Source of the DNA: an uncultured Methylocystaceae bacterium
Lineage (GTDB): Bacteria > Pseudomonadota > Alphaproteobacteria > Rhizobiales > Beijerinckiaceae
NCBI GenBank assembly: GCA_903870245.1
Contig: CAIQCB010000063.1
Span: 1 to 41,294 of the forward strand
Direction: 5' to 3'
Length of the DNA stretch: 41,294 bases
Both the position numbers and the translations under genes were made by a program. This document shows positions 33,948-41,241 of the stretch, in pieces. Each line of letters starts with the position of its first letter. Position 1 is the stretch's first letter. The notes beneath the pieces were generated by a model. It made no database searches and had not been told where the DNA came from. It saw only the letters and a program-made list of their open reading frames with translations.

Positions 33948-34085
33948 GCGTTCGCATTGCGTTCGCATTGCGTTTGCATAGTGCAGCGCGTCATGATCCT
34001 CATTCCCGTTTTGCGTTACATTGCGTTACATCGCGTTTCATGCGTCTTATTCAGTCGGTTTGAGACGGTTTAAGACGGCGGGATC
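33948..34085. repeat. Iteron-like direct repeats, three short families
   Basis: Three adjoining repeat sets occur. An 11-bp set, GCGTTCGCATT, at 33948-33958 and 33959-33969, with a variant at 33970-33980. A 10-bp set, TTGCGTTACA, at 34011-34020 and 34021-34030, with a variant TCGCGTTTCA at 34031. A 10-bp set, CGGTTTGAGA/CGGTTTAAGA, at 34056-34075, running into the 3' end of the gene at 34070. Just upstream (33917-33960) GCAATGC and GCATTGC occur as inverted copies. Clustered direct repeats of one helical turn are typical of replication origins or multi-site regulators. Confidence 0.65.
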
Positions 34086-34423
34086 AGTGAAGGAAAGCGC
34101 CATCCGCCGCGTTTATCAGTCGGCGGCGTCCTGCCTTTGGTCTTGCGCCAGAATGTTTCCCACGCCTGCCATTCTGGCGCGCTGGCGCTTATCCAGATCG
34201 ATTGCGCTGGTGTCGTAGCGCTGCGCTCGTAGAACTCACGCACGGCCGCGACAACTTGATTGACGCTGCAACGTCGCGCCGCCATCTGCTCGATCATCTT
34301 GACCAGTTCCGCCATGTCGCCCCGTGCATGTCGCGCATGTGCGCACGCGTCGCGCTCGCGCGTTTTTTGAAAATTCCGGGTCTGTGGATCCGTACCCAGT
34401 CGATCAGGAGTGAATAAATCCAT
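34070..34423 (-). CDS. Hypothetical prophage protein
   Basis: The product is about 117 residues from ATG 34423; the start is uncertain because no strong ribosome binding site is visible. It contains DMAELVKMIEQMAARRCSVNQVVAAVREFYE, a helical block compatible with a small DNA-binding fold, and ends with EWQAWETFWRKTKGRTPP, DKRGGWRFPS. The end pattern with a Trp-rich, basic tail is common among phage replication-region proteins in this order. The iteron-like repeats begin at its 3' end, which fits a replication-associated role, but this is inference. Confidence 0.55.
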   Translation of the reverse strand: MDLFTPDRLGTDPQTRNFQKTRERDACAHARHARGDMAELVKMIEQMAARRCSVNQVVAAVREFYERSATTPAQSIWISASAPEWQAWETFWRKTKGRTPPTDKRGGWRFPSLIPPS

Positions 34424-34752
34424 CGGGGTTGCTCGTTTGGTGAGGTCGGAACAAGGGCATAGGACGCCCAGCCCCAGCCGCAATGCGACTAGGTGGCGTT
34501 CCTTGCCATTGTGATCTTGCTGCTCGTTCGGAGCCGGCCGTCACGTCAGGCCCGACAGGTGCAAGCGGCGCCCTGTCAGTCGATTGCTACTTTCGACGCC
34601 TGCCGTGGCGCCGGGATTCAGGCTTCAATCTTTCGGACTGCCTGTGACCTGTGAATCCGCCCCGTGGTTGGTCATTCAATCGCGCCGCCACTGTCATCAA
34701 ACCGTCCAGCGCGAAGGTTGCCAGCGCGGCCGTGAAGCCGCGCCATGCGTGA

Positions 34753-34992
34753 TTAGAAGATCCTGCGGATTTTCAGCGTCCGGCTACTTCCGCCGGGCAG
34801 GTGCGCCGGCAACCACGTGTTGCCCTCGTCGTCGCCGTCGTCGTCGAGTTCGGAATCCTCGGCCGGCGCGTCGTCCTCACGGTCGCAATCGCCGCTCAAT
34901 TCGTCGGCGAGTGCGATCAGGTTCTCGATCAGCCGTTCAAGACGCGGCAACAAGCTGGGGTCGATCTCAATAAATTCGCGGGGTGCGCTCAT
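34753..34992 (-). CDS. Small acidic prophage protein
   Basis: The 79-residue product has a helical N-terminal half (IDPSLLPRLERLIENLIALADELS) and a strongly acidic middle (DDAPAEDSELDDDGDDEG), ending in basic residues. Its start overlaps the stop of the preceding gene by ATGA at 34989-34992. No family is recognised. Small acidic phage proteins sometimes mimic DNA, but nothing here proves that. Confidence 0.6.
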   Translation of the reverse strand: MSAPREFIEIDPSLLPRLERLIENLIALADELSGDCDREDDAPAEDSELDDDGDDEGNTWLPAHLPGGSSRTLKIRRIF

Positions 34993-35444
34993 GATGCGCC
35001 CCCGTCTTTGTCACGGCCGGCGAGCAAGTTAATCAGTTGTTCGTCTTTGCGTTCGAACCATCCTTCAAGACGATCGATCAATTTCAGCGCATGGTCACGG
35101 CTTGCGCTTGGCGGCGAGACGAAGACAGCGCCGCGCAACTCACATAGATCATGCCAGCCGGTTTGATTGCAGAGGATTTGAGATTCGATTGATCCGTCAT
35201 AATCGAAGGCGTCTTCGTCGAATATTTCGTCTAGTTCCGCTTCCGTCCTATACGGCAACGGCCCTTCGTCTTCTTCGTCTTCGCTTGTCAACGGTTGCCC
35301 AACGTAGCCGAAAACAGGGATACGTTCAGGCTCGCCGGTCGTGACGATCTTGGCGCCATCGGAGATCATGCGTTGCAATTCCTCCCGGCCGTGGCGGGTC
35401 AAAATGATTTCATCCGGGTCACGTTTTTCAGATGATTTGCTCAT
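34989..35444 (-). CDS. Hypothetical acidic prophage protein
   Basis: The 151-residue product has DPDEIILTRHGREELQRMISDGAKIV at its start, then a very acidic stretch (LTSEDEEDEGPLPYRTEAELDEIFDEDAFDYDG) and a helical C-terminus ending DQ... no clear domain. It is read by the same leftward unit: the upstream gene overlaps its start by 17 bases and the downstream one by ATGA. GAAGG lies 8 bases before the ATG. Function unknown. Confidence 0.6.
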   Translation of the reverse strand: MSKSSEKRDPDEIILTRHGREELQRMISDGAKIVTTGEPERIPVFGYVGQPLTSEDEEDEGPLPYRTEAELDEIFDEDAFDYDGSIESQILCNQTGWHDLCELRGAVFVSPPSASRDHALKLIDRLEGWFERKDEQLINLLAGRDKDGGAS

Positions 35445-35763
35445 TTTTTTTACCTTCTCTTATTGACGATGATTTCGTAATTTGATTATTCCGCGCGCTC
35501 TCTGCGATGCGAATGCATTCATCAATTCTTTCGCAAATTGGTGTTTCCAACATCCTGTCATTGACGCCGGTTGTGTCGAAAAAATCTTTCAGCAATTTGA
35601 GAAATGCAGCAACGTCAGCAATGGTTTTGGCTTCGGTCTCGTATGCTGCAAGCTCCAATTTTTCGAGACGCGCATAAGTGGAGTCTTGATAGTTTCCTTT
35701 CGCGGCTTCATTTGCTGCAAGATATTTTTCGGCGCGATGCGCGAGGGTTTTCAGATGAGCCAT
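35428..35763 (-). CDS. Hypothetical prophage protein, helical
   Basis: The 111-residue product starts MAHLKTLAHRAEKYLAANEAA and is predicted almost fully helical, with a coiled-coil-like first half. ATG 35763 is chosen over a longer frame because AGGA lies 9-10 bases upstream and the longer N-terminus reads as shadow of the neighbouring gene. It overlaps the following gene by 17 bases. No family is recognised. Confidence 0.6.
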   Translation of the reverse strand: MAHLKTLAHRAEKYLAANEAAKGNYQDSTYARLEKLELAAYETEAKTIADVAAFLKLLKDFFDTTGVNDRMLETPICERIDECIRIAESARNNQITKSSSIREGKKNEQII

Positions 35764-35795
35764 GTCAACAAATCCTGTTACGGTTAAAAGCTGGT

Positions 35796-36014
35796 TCAAC
35801 TTACGGCGTAGGCGCCAGACAGCCGGGCGATAAAGCGATCCCGCTCGGCGATGGTCGAAAAGCAAAATTCGGAGAGGTTGCCGGAGTCCGGGTGACGGAA
35901 CTGGACGGCGAGACCGGCGGCCCGGTCGGCGTCTCTCTTCGCTCTGGCAAGGGCGATGGTCTCGGGCTTCACGCCCTCCGGCCAGCGCCATTCTTGGTTG
36001 TGGTCAAACTGCAT
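35796..36014 (-). CDS. Small prophage protein, first gene of the leftward unit
   Basis: The 72-residue product (MQFDHNQEWRWPEGVKPETI, then a basic helix and FCFSTIAERDRFIARL) is small and mixed alpha/beta. AAAGG lies 8 bases before the ATG. It is the first gene transcribed left from the operator region at 36070-36150 and is therefore a likely target of the XRE repressor. The family is not recognised. Confidence 0.6.
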   Translation of the reverse strand: MQFDHNQEWRWPEGVKPETIALARAKRDADRAAGLAVQFRHPDSGNLSEFCFSTIAERDRFIARLSGAYAVS

Positions 36015-36069
36015 CGGACAAGCCTTTCCCGTTCGCCGGAAAGTGCTTTCCCGGCGCTGGTTTCTATTG

Positions 36070-36150
36070 AGCGGTATTATCAGCGGTGATATATAACGCT
36101 CACGTTCCGGGATATGTCAAGCGGTATAAATCACAATGAGCGATAACGCT
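36070..36150. promoter_or_regulatory. Two matching 31-bp operators, 50 bp apart
   Basis: Each site has the arms AGCGGTAT and ATAACGCT in inverted orientation. Site 1 spans 36070-36100 and site 2 spans 36120-36150. The arms, their spacing (15 bases between) and the total length are identical, while the middles differ. Site 2 covers the ATG of the XRE gene at 36136; site 1 lies towards the divergent gene at 36014. This is the layout of a repressor controlling both itself and the opposite promoter. Confidence 0.75.
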
Positions 36151-36390
36151 AAGATTACAGGCAGGCAGATAGCGGCAGGCAGGGCATTGGCCCGATTGGA
36201 GCAAGCCCAACTGGCCGGCGCCGCTAATATCTCGATTCCGACGTTGCGCCGTATGGAAGCCAGCGACGGCCCGGCCCCCGGCATGGCGAACAATCTCCTA
36301 GCCATCAAAACCGCGCTCGAGTCGGCCGGGGTCGAGTTCATTGCGGAAAACGGCGGCGGCGCCGGGGTGAGGTTACGCAAAAGCGGGTGA
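36136..36390 (+). CDS. XRE-family helix-turn-helix regulator (prophage repressor candidate)
   Basis: The 84-residue product is a compact HTH_3-type domain: GRQIAAGRALARLEQAQLAGAANISIPTLRRMEAS, with recognition helix around residues 30-42, and a short tail. Many alphaproteobacterial regulators of this size have the same layout. There is no clear ribosome binding site; one operator overlaps the start codon, so translation or transcription may be tightly limited. It is the only plus-strand gene of the element, divergent from the leftward genes, and its 3' end overlaps the GcrA-like gene by 18 bases. It most likely controls the lytic or induction switch and itself. Confidence 0.8.
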   Translation: MSDNAKITGRQIAAGRALARLEQAQLAGAANISIPTLRRMEASDGPAPGMANNLLAIKTALESAGVEFIAENGGGAGVRLRKSG

Positions 36391-36675
36391 TTTCCTCGCC
36401 GGCCTCGATCCGCTCCAGGCGTCGGGATTGTCTGGGTTCTGGGGTGATTTCCTCGCGCCGGCGCCGGCCTCAATCATGGCGGGCGTCTGTCTCTGGCGAT
36501 ACTGCGGCTGGGCGCGACGGGTGCGCACATAGGCGACTGCATGATGAAATGCGCAGTATGGCGAACCCGTTCTTGTCGGCTCGCCGCAAAACAGCGTCGG
36601 CGGGTCGTCGCGCTCGCCTAACGGATAGCGACAGTCGCGCCGCGCAAGATCCATGAAGGCGACGCCCTCAGTCAT
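36373..36675 (-). CDS. GcrA-like cell-cycle regulator fragment or phage homologue
   Basis: The 100-residue product has the C-terminal block of GcrA: DLARRDCRYPLGERDDPPTLFCGEP, then SPYCAFHHAVAY, with cysteines at 15, 29 and 40 and the adjacent histidines, a likely metal site. GcrA is the alphaproteobacterial cell-cycle activator that binds sigma-70 RNA polymerase at GANTC-methylated promoters. The N-terminal DNA-binding domain of cellular GcrA is missing, and an Ala/Pro/Arg-rich tail follows the block. The start overlaps the upstream gene by ATGA. It may tune host transcription at GANTC sites for the phage; that is inference. Confidence 0.75.
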   Translation of the reverse strand: MTEGVAFMDLARRDCRYPLGERDDPPTLFCGEPTRTGSPYCAFHHAVAYVRTRRAQPQYRQRQTPAMIEAGAGARKSPQNPDNPDAWSGSRPARKSPAFA

Positions 36676-37181
36676 TTCTTGCCCTGCGCTTTGGCCAGCG
36701 CCAATAACGACGCGATGGCGGCCGGTGGTTTGATCTTGATTGACGGGCCAGGCCTATCGAACAACAGCGCGACGACTGCCGCTAATCCATGCTCGCCCCC
36801 GGCGCTCTGCATTTCCTTTTCCCATTCGCGGATTCGCGCGCCCCATCTCTCCCAATCTTCTAAACTCACGTCCGCGCCGTTTCCGCTTCCGCCCAGCCGA
36901 TCGATCATCGGCGCGCCGGCCTGTGCCTGCCATTTTCGGCGTAACGTGCCGTATGCGTCGCCTGCATCGTAAAGGGCTTGATCCAGCTTGTGGTCAAGAC
37001 AGAAACGCCCAAGAGGGTTTTCGGCAAGTTGCGATCGGTTGCCGCGGCGATGCGGTTGTTTCAGGACGGTGATCATATTTGCCTCGGCGACGGCGCGCTC
37101 GGCCTCGGCGATCTTCTCTAATGTGCGAGGCTTTTTCAGCCGGCCGTTCGGGTATCGTTCAACGGGCAGGATGCTGGGCAA
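36672..37181 (-). CDS. Hypothetical prophage protein
   Basis: The 169-residue product starts at TTG 37181 with GAGGA 6 bases upstream. A basic block, VLKQPHRRGNRSQLAENPLG, is followed by RFCLDHKLDQALYDAGDAYG and a helical rest with WERWGARIREWEKEM. I have seen this block in prophage proteins of Hyphomicrobiales, sometimes near terminase genes, but I cannot assign a function. It precedes the GcrA-like gene with an ATGA overlap. Confidence 0.6.
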   Translation of the reverse strand: MPSILPVERYPNGRLKKPRTLEKIAEAERAVAEANMITVLKQPHRRGNRSQLAENPLGRFCLDHKLDQALYDAGDAYGTLRRKWQAQAGAPMIDRLGGSGNGADVSLEDWERWGARIREWEKEMQSAGGEHGLAAVVALLFDRPGPSIKIKPPAAIASLLALAKAQGKK

Positions 37182-37367
37182 GGCGCGTCCTCATATCCAT
37201 GATCGAGGAAAACACATAGGACGGTCACGCAACGCGCGGGCGATCTCTGCGGCGATCCTGCCCGATGTCGGGATGCTCTTACGTTCAACGGAAACCGTCC
37301 AGGGCCCGCGTCTGGCGATGGCGCGGCGCGATGGCGCGGCGCTCGATTATGAAGGAAGGCGGGCGCG

Positions 37368-37676
37368 TCAATGCTTCGCCGTCAGGTCGCTCTCGTGAAT
37401 AGCGCGCGGGTCGTCGGGTCGAGTGATCCCGGACAGGATCAAGTCGACGCTGGGCATGATGTTTGGGTCGATTGCGGATATCTCGAAAACCCGTTTCAGC
37501 CGGTCGACGATCTCCGCGTCGCGCGCCGCGATGTCTTGCGCGATGGCTTGCACGATCTTGATATTCGCAACGGTCATGCGGTGGTTTTGCAGGCTCATTT
37601 CCGCCAGCGAATGACAAAGGCGCGAAAGGGTTTGAATGTCCGGCGCGTCGCCGGGATAGTCAAAAATCTTAAACAT
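37368..37676 (-). CDS. Hypothetical prophage protein
   Basis: The 102-residue product is predicted mostly helical (LSRLCHSLAEMSLQNHRMTVANIKIVQAIAQ, given in part) and may dimerise. ATG 37676 has AAAGG about 8-10 bases upstream and overlaps the stop of the terminase small subunit gene by 8 bases. A 186-base gap follows. No family is recognised. Confidence 0.55.
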   Translation of the reverse strand: MFKIFDYPGDAPDIQTLSRLCHSLAEMSLQNHRMTVANIKIVQAIAQDIAARDAEIVDRLKRVFEISAIDPNIMPSVDLILSGITRPDDPRAIHESDLTAKH

Positions 37677-38166
37677 CGGCTGCGCCTTTCTCATTCTCAA
37701 AACCGTCTGCGAGTTCGGTCAATGCGTCGCGGATAAGCCTGTCCAGCACGTCAATCTCGGCCCGGCTCATGGCAGGCATGGCGGCGGCGGCCTGTGTCGG
37801 AATCGCCAGCATTTTTTGCCGGATGCTCGCGCATACGCCGGACCATCGATCTTGAACGATTGCGGCCTCGATCAGCTCGCCGCGTGCTAACTGGTTTTTG
37901 AGCGCATGGCCGTCGGCTTGCTCTTTCGCCAGCCGGGCGCGTTCGGCCGTCAGGCTTTCGACAGCCTCATGTCCGCCCCGGCCCGATGCGGTCTCGCGTA
38001 GGTGTTCGATCAGGTTCCGTGTCGACGCTTTCAACAGATAACGGCCGCGACCGGATTTAACCGCGATGCCGCGCTCGGCATAGCCGCGCACGGTCCTTTC
38101 GTCGCAAGCGAAGACGCTGGCCAGCGTCGCCACGTCCACAAGGATGTCATCATCTTTAGGCTTCAA
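37669..38166 (-). CDS. Nu1-like phage terminase small subunit
   Basis: The 165-residue product has a MerR-type winged HTH at its start (LVDVATLASVFACDERTVRGYAERGIAV, then a RGRYLLKAS wing), as in Nu1 of phage lambda, which binds the cos site for DNA packaging. The middle is helical and the C-terminal part (DRWSGVCASIRQKMLAIPTQAA) matches the usual small-terminase layout. It starts at TTG 38166, with AGGGGGAA 10 bases upstream. No large subunit gene lies downstream, where it would normally be. It follows the prohead protease gene after a 280-base gap. Confidence 0.75.
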   Translation of the reverse strand: MKPKDDDILVDVATLASVFACDERTVRGYAERGIAVKSGRGRYLLKASTRNLIEHLRETASGRGGHEAVESLTAERARLAKEQADGHALKNQLARGELIEAAIVQDRWSGVCASIRQKMLAIPTQAAAAMPAMSRAEIDVLDRLIRDALTELADGFENEKGAADV

Positions 38167-38415
38167 CGGAAGCGGTTCCCCCTAAGAAAAAAATTGCATA
38201 GCGTCGCGTATTGGGATGCTGTGCCCCGCCCCGCGAGGAAGCGCTCACAGGACCCGCGAGGCCATAGCTGGCGCGTCGTTTTTCCTGCCCTGCTATGCAC
38301 CCAGCGCCATGATGCAAGCCGCATGTGCGGGCGTCTCTGTGAATGTGAGACGGCGGGCGACATGAGCCGCGCCGCCGTCCGCCGGGAATGTCTCCGCCTC
38401 ACGGCCCCGGCTATT

Positions 38416-38441
38416 GCACTCGATTGGAGAAGGTCGAGTGC
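38416..38441 (-). other. Hairpin after the prohead protease gene
   Basis: GCACTCGA (38416-38423) and TCGAGTGC (38434-38441) form a perfect 8-bp stem with a 10-base loop, 6 bases after the protease stop on the minus strand. No T run follows. The 280-base gap 38167-38446 holds no other supported feature. Confidence 0.6.
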
Positions 38442-38446
38442 AGGTC

Positions 38447-39094
38447 TCAATGCGTGGTCCCTGAATAAAATGGAATGTTGCGCGACAGATGTTTGATGGT
38501 CATGCGGGCGCGTGCGGCGTCGACACAATCCGCCGGCAAGGCGCGGGCGGTCGCGGGCGATGTCGTGACGGTCGCGCCGCGCTTCCCGTTCTGTGCTACC
38601 TGCGCTCCGGCGTCTGCGCCGATGGCCACGCCGGAGATTTCAAACGGGGTCCATTTCGTGACGCGATAAATCGGCGGCCCGTCATCCTGCGGGACAATTT
38701 CAACGGCGTCGATTGAATAACCGACAGATACGCCCCGAATGATCCCGTCCTTAATTTTCTGGATGGTGTCTGCGTCGCCGGCAGCTCTGGATAACAGGAC
38801 TTTGGCGACGCCACGTCCGCCGATGATCTTGGCGCTATTGGGAACAATAGACCCCAGCACATGCGACAGGTCGCCGTCGCGGTGCGAGTCGAGGAACGGC
38901 GCGCCGGAATTGAGACGCGATAAGTCACAAGCCTCTGCGCTCATAACCAACAATTCGACATAAATGCCATTCGGCCCCCGGCGTCGAACGGGCGCGCCGG
39001 TCGACCATGTTAATTCGATTGTATGATCTTTCTCGTTGAAACTTGCGGCGCGGAATGATGCGCCGGTCGAGGATGGTGCAAGGTCTATTTTCAT
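38447..39094 (-). CDS. HK97-family prohead serine protease
   Basis: The 215-residue product follows the phage prohead protease pattern: PFLDSHRDGDLSHVLGSI with the catalytic histidine H71, GIIRGVSVGYSID with the catalytic serine S123, and the closing WTPFEISGVAIGADAGAQV. In tailed phages it cleaves scaffold segments from the capsid protein during head maturation. ATG 39094 overlaps the stop of the upstream gene by ATGA. The capsid gene, normally next in line, is absent: the following gene is the terminase small subunit after a gap. Confidence 0.85.
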   Translation of the reverse strand: MKIDLAPSSTGASFRAASFNEKDHTIELTWSTGAPVRRRGPNGIYVELLVMSAEACDLSRLNSGAPFLDSHRDGDLSHVLGSIVPNSAKIIGGRGVAKVLLSRAAGDADTIQKIKDGIIRGVSVGYSIDAVEIVPQDDGPPIYRVTKWTPFEISGVAIGADAGAQVAQNGKRGATVTTSPATARALPADCVDAARARMTIKHLSRNIPFYSGTTH

Positions 39095-39762
39095 GATGCG
39101 TTGGTCCATATCGGAGAGATAGATTTCAGGGGTTTTGTCAGGTCGAACGGCCGAACGATTTCCGCGATGGCGACGCCCGTTAGTAACGTCTCCCGCTCCA
39201 GCGCCGCCGACAGCGCGTCCAGCGCGCCGGACCATGCCGGCGATCGGAATATGTCGGCGGTCATGTCGAATGCGTCGAAAACGCTGGCGACGTGCTCGCG
39301 AATGGGGCGCTCAGGGTTTTCAAGAACGAAAAGGCGAGACGCTCGGCAAGTGTCGCACAAGCCGACAAAACCATCTTGCGCCGCATAGACGCAATGCCAT
39401 ACATCGCCAAAGCGAAGGCCATCGGGATGGTCGCACGTCAAGCCGGCAAGCTGAATTGTCGCCTCGGCTTGAATGTCGTTGCGGCCGGTTAACGGCCTGT
39501 AAGCCATATGCGGCTGGGCCTCGCCCAGGGTCACATGATCGATTGTCTTTCCGAAAGCGACAGCCGCGACCACGTGCGCCGCTTCGTGGCGCGACAGCTT
39601 CGAATAAATCGCCGTGATCTTGTCTCCCGGCGCTTCGGCGGCCGTGGCCGAATAGCGGGCGATCATCGTTTCATCGGCCGCACGCTCACGATGCGGCTCG
39701 AAGCTAAAGGGGATGTCGGCGCACTTGCAGGTCACGCGGCAAGCCTTCCCGGCGCCGGCCAT
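39091..39762 (-). CDS. M41-like HExxH peptidase-domain protein of phage
   Basis: The 223-residue product has a zinc-peptidase motif H59-E-A-A-H63 in SRHEAAHVVAAVAFGKTIDHVTLG. This matches the peptidase domain of FtsH-type (M41) enzymes rather than thermolysin. There is no AAA domain. A cysteine-rich segment (CDTCRASR) follows in the middle. It overlaps the upstream gene by 31 bases and the prohead protease gene by ATGA, so it belongs to the same unit. It might cleave a phage or host protein; the target is unknown. Confidence 0.65.
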   Translation of the reverse strand: MAGAGKACRVTCKCADIPFSFEPHRERAADETMIARYSATAAEAPGDKITAIYSKLSRHEAAHVVAAVAFGKTIDHVTLGEAQPHMAYRPLTGRNDIQAEATIQLAGLTCDHPDGLRFGDVWHCVYAAQDGFVGLCDTCRASRLFVLENPERPIREHVASVFDAFDMTADIFRSPAWSGALDALSAALERETLLTGVAIAEIVRPFDLTKPLKSISPIWTNAS

Positions 39763-40820
39763 TTTACGTCCAGCGTCACAATCTCTTTATTCAGCTTTAG
39801 ACTCGGATGATGCACCCCGCGCTGATACCTCAATTCGAGTTGTTGAGCGGCTTCGGGTGATCCGGGATCGAACGCGACGCCGGCGGCTTTCGCGGCGAGA
39901 ATGACCGGCTCGGGCAAGTCCGCGGTGGCGTCCGCATGTTCGTGAATTTCGCCGGCCGCGTCGCGCCAACGGATAGGACGCACAAGGACGGCGATCCGAT
40001 GCTCATAGATCGGCGCGTCTGTTTCGTCGTCGTCGGCGGCGATCGGCCGCGCGGTCGCCAGCGGTCTGTCACCGGCAAGAATTTCCGATGCGGCCGCGCG
40101 CAATGGATCCACAAGATTTGCGGTCAGCGCGCCAGACAAGGGCGCCGGCCGGAATCCCGCGCCGGTTTCGTCGTCAAGCGGAAGATCGGCGCTCAATCCG
40201 CCGTCGCGCCGGATCATGAGCGGCAATGACGCGCTGGCAAAGGTCCGCGTCGGCGACATTGTGACGGCAAAGCCATCGGGGAGGCTTCGGAATAAGGCTT
40301 CCGCAAGTGCCGCGCTCGCCAGCGTGACGGCCGGAAGCGGCGCGCCTGGCCCCAGAATGGCGGAATATTGTTTCAGGATCAGGTCGCGGTCGTCTGCCAC
40401 GTCGATGATCTTCGTCAGGACGTCCGCCAAAGCCTCAAAATGACGCTCGGCCGTGGCGATCATCGGTTCCAGCTTCGTGATCTTCGCCTCGATCTCCGCC
40501 GCGCGTTTTTGCCGGGCGCTCGCCTCGCGGGCGGCGACGATGGCGGCGCGGCCTTCCTCGATCAGCTTGTCGAGTTCGCTCAGGGCGTCCTCGATTGCGA
40601 TCCGGTCACGGTTGGCGGCGTCGACTGCGGCCGAAAATTTCGCTCCGGCGCTTAAATCTTCGTCGTCGGATTCGACAAGGTGACGGCGCCTTGCTTCGAT
40701 AGCTGCGGTTTCCGCGCTCTGGGCAGACACAAGCCTGCCAGCAAGAGCGGCGCGCTTGCGAGTCAGCCGGTCGACTTCAGACTGCAATTTTGCGGCGGTG
40801 TCTGTCTGAAAAATTTTCAT
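39732..40820 (-). CDS. Phage protein with N-terminal coiled coil, possibly structural
   Basis: The 362-residue product has a long N-terminal coiled coil (about residues 5-140) with heptad-like Leu/Ala and Glu/Arg. A beta-rich part follows, and the C-terminal region (IAVLVRPIRWRDAAGEIHEHADATADLPEPVILAAKAAG, in part) is conserved-looking but not placed. A coiled-coil segment ahead of a globular part recalls scaffold regions of HK97-type capsid proteins, but I see no capsid-fold signature. ATG 40820 has GGAAAG 4 bases upstream. Function unknown. Confidence 0.6.
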   Translation of the reverse strand: MKIFQTDTAAKLQSEVDRLTRKRAALAGRLVSAQSAETAAIEARRRHLVESDDEDLSAGAKFSAAVDAANRDRIAIEDALSELDKLIEEGRAAIVAAREASARQKRAAEIEAKITKLEPMIATAERHFEALADVLTKIIDVADDRDLILKQYSAILGPGAPLPAVTLASAALAEALFRSLPDGFAVTMSPTRTFASASLPLMIRRDGGLSADLPLDDETGAGFRPAPLSGALTANLVDPLRAAASEILAGDRPLATARPIAADDDETDAPIYEHRIAVLVRPIRWRDAAGEIHEHADATADLPEPVILAAKAAGVAFDPGSPEAAQQLELRYQRGVHHPSLKLNKEIVTLDVKWPAPGRLAA

Positions 40821-40902
40821 GTTTCTTTCCGGTGATTTTCTTTTTGCACTCTGGCCCGATGCGGCGTTGCCGTCACGATGCGAAAACATACGAAAAATGA
40901 CA

Positions 40903-41241
40903 TTACCGGAAGACGGCGGCCGTCAGCTTTAAGGCGTCGATCATCCAGCGCCCGCCGATTTTGTGCAAAGCGCCGTGTCGATCAGCGAACGGTTTGAATC
41001 GCCTTTCGGTCATGTCCCACTGGTGCGCCGCGCATTTCAGCGCGATGAGTCCCTTCGGCGACGGCGCGTCCGATGTTTCCATACCGATGTCGGTCTCGGA
41101 TGGCGTGTCCGGCGTCGTCGCCTCTCCAGCGCCCGGCGCCGCGCCGGCCAGGGCGGCGAGTATGCGCTGCGCTTCGTCTGCGAGCGCGGCTTGCGTCGCG
41201 GCGATTTCCGACAAACGGAAAACGGAGTCTTTCATCGTCAT
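40903..41241 (-). CDS. Hypothetical prophage protein at the window edge
   Basis: The 112-residue product has a helical start, a Pro/Thr/Glu-rich linker (PGAGEATTPDTPSETDIGME) and a C-terminal block LIALKCAAHQWDMTERRFKPFADRHGALHKIGGRWMID, quoted in part as LIALKCAAHQWDMTERRF. A GGGGATGA lies just before ATG 41241; ATG 41235 is an alternative. It is the first gene seen on this strand, and more genes may lie to the right. No family is recognised. Confidence 0.6.
   Translation of the reverse strand: MTMKDSVFRLSEIAATQAALADEAQRILAALAGAAPGAGEATTPDTPSETDIGMETSDAPSPKGLIALKCAAHQWDMTERRFKPFADRHGALHKIGGRWMIDALKLTAAVFR

Noticed and set aside
33948-34085. CRISPR array
   Set aside because: Repeats are only 10-11 bp, adjacent without spacers, and no cas gene is present.
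36117-36473. Minus-strand frame of 118 codons over the XRE regulator
   Set aside because: It covers both operators and the regulator in antisense and is Pro/Ala/Arg-rich without pattern.
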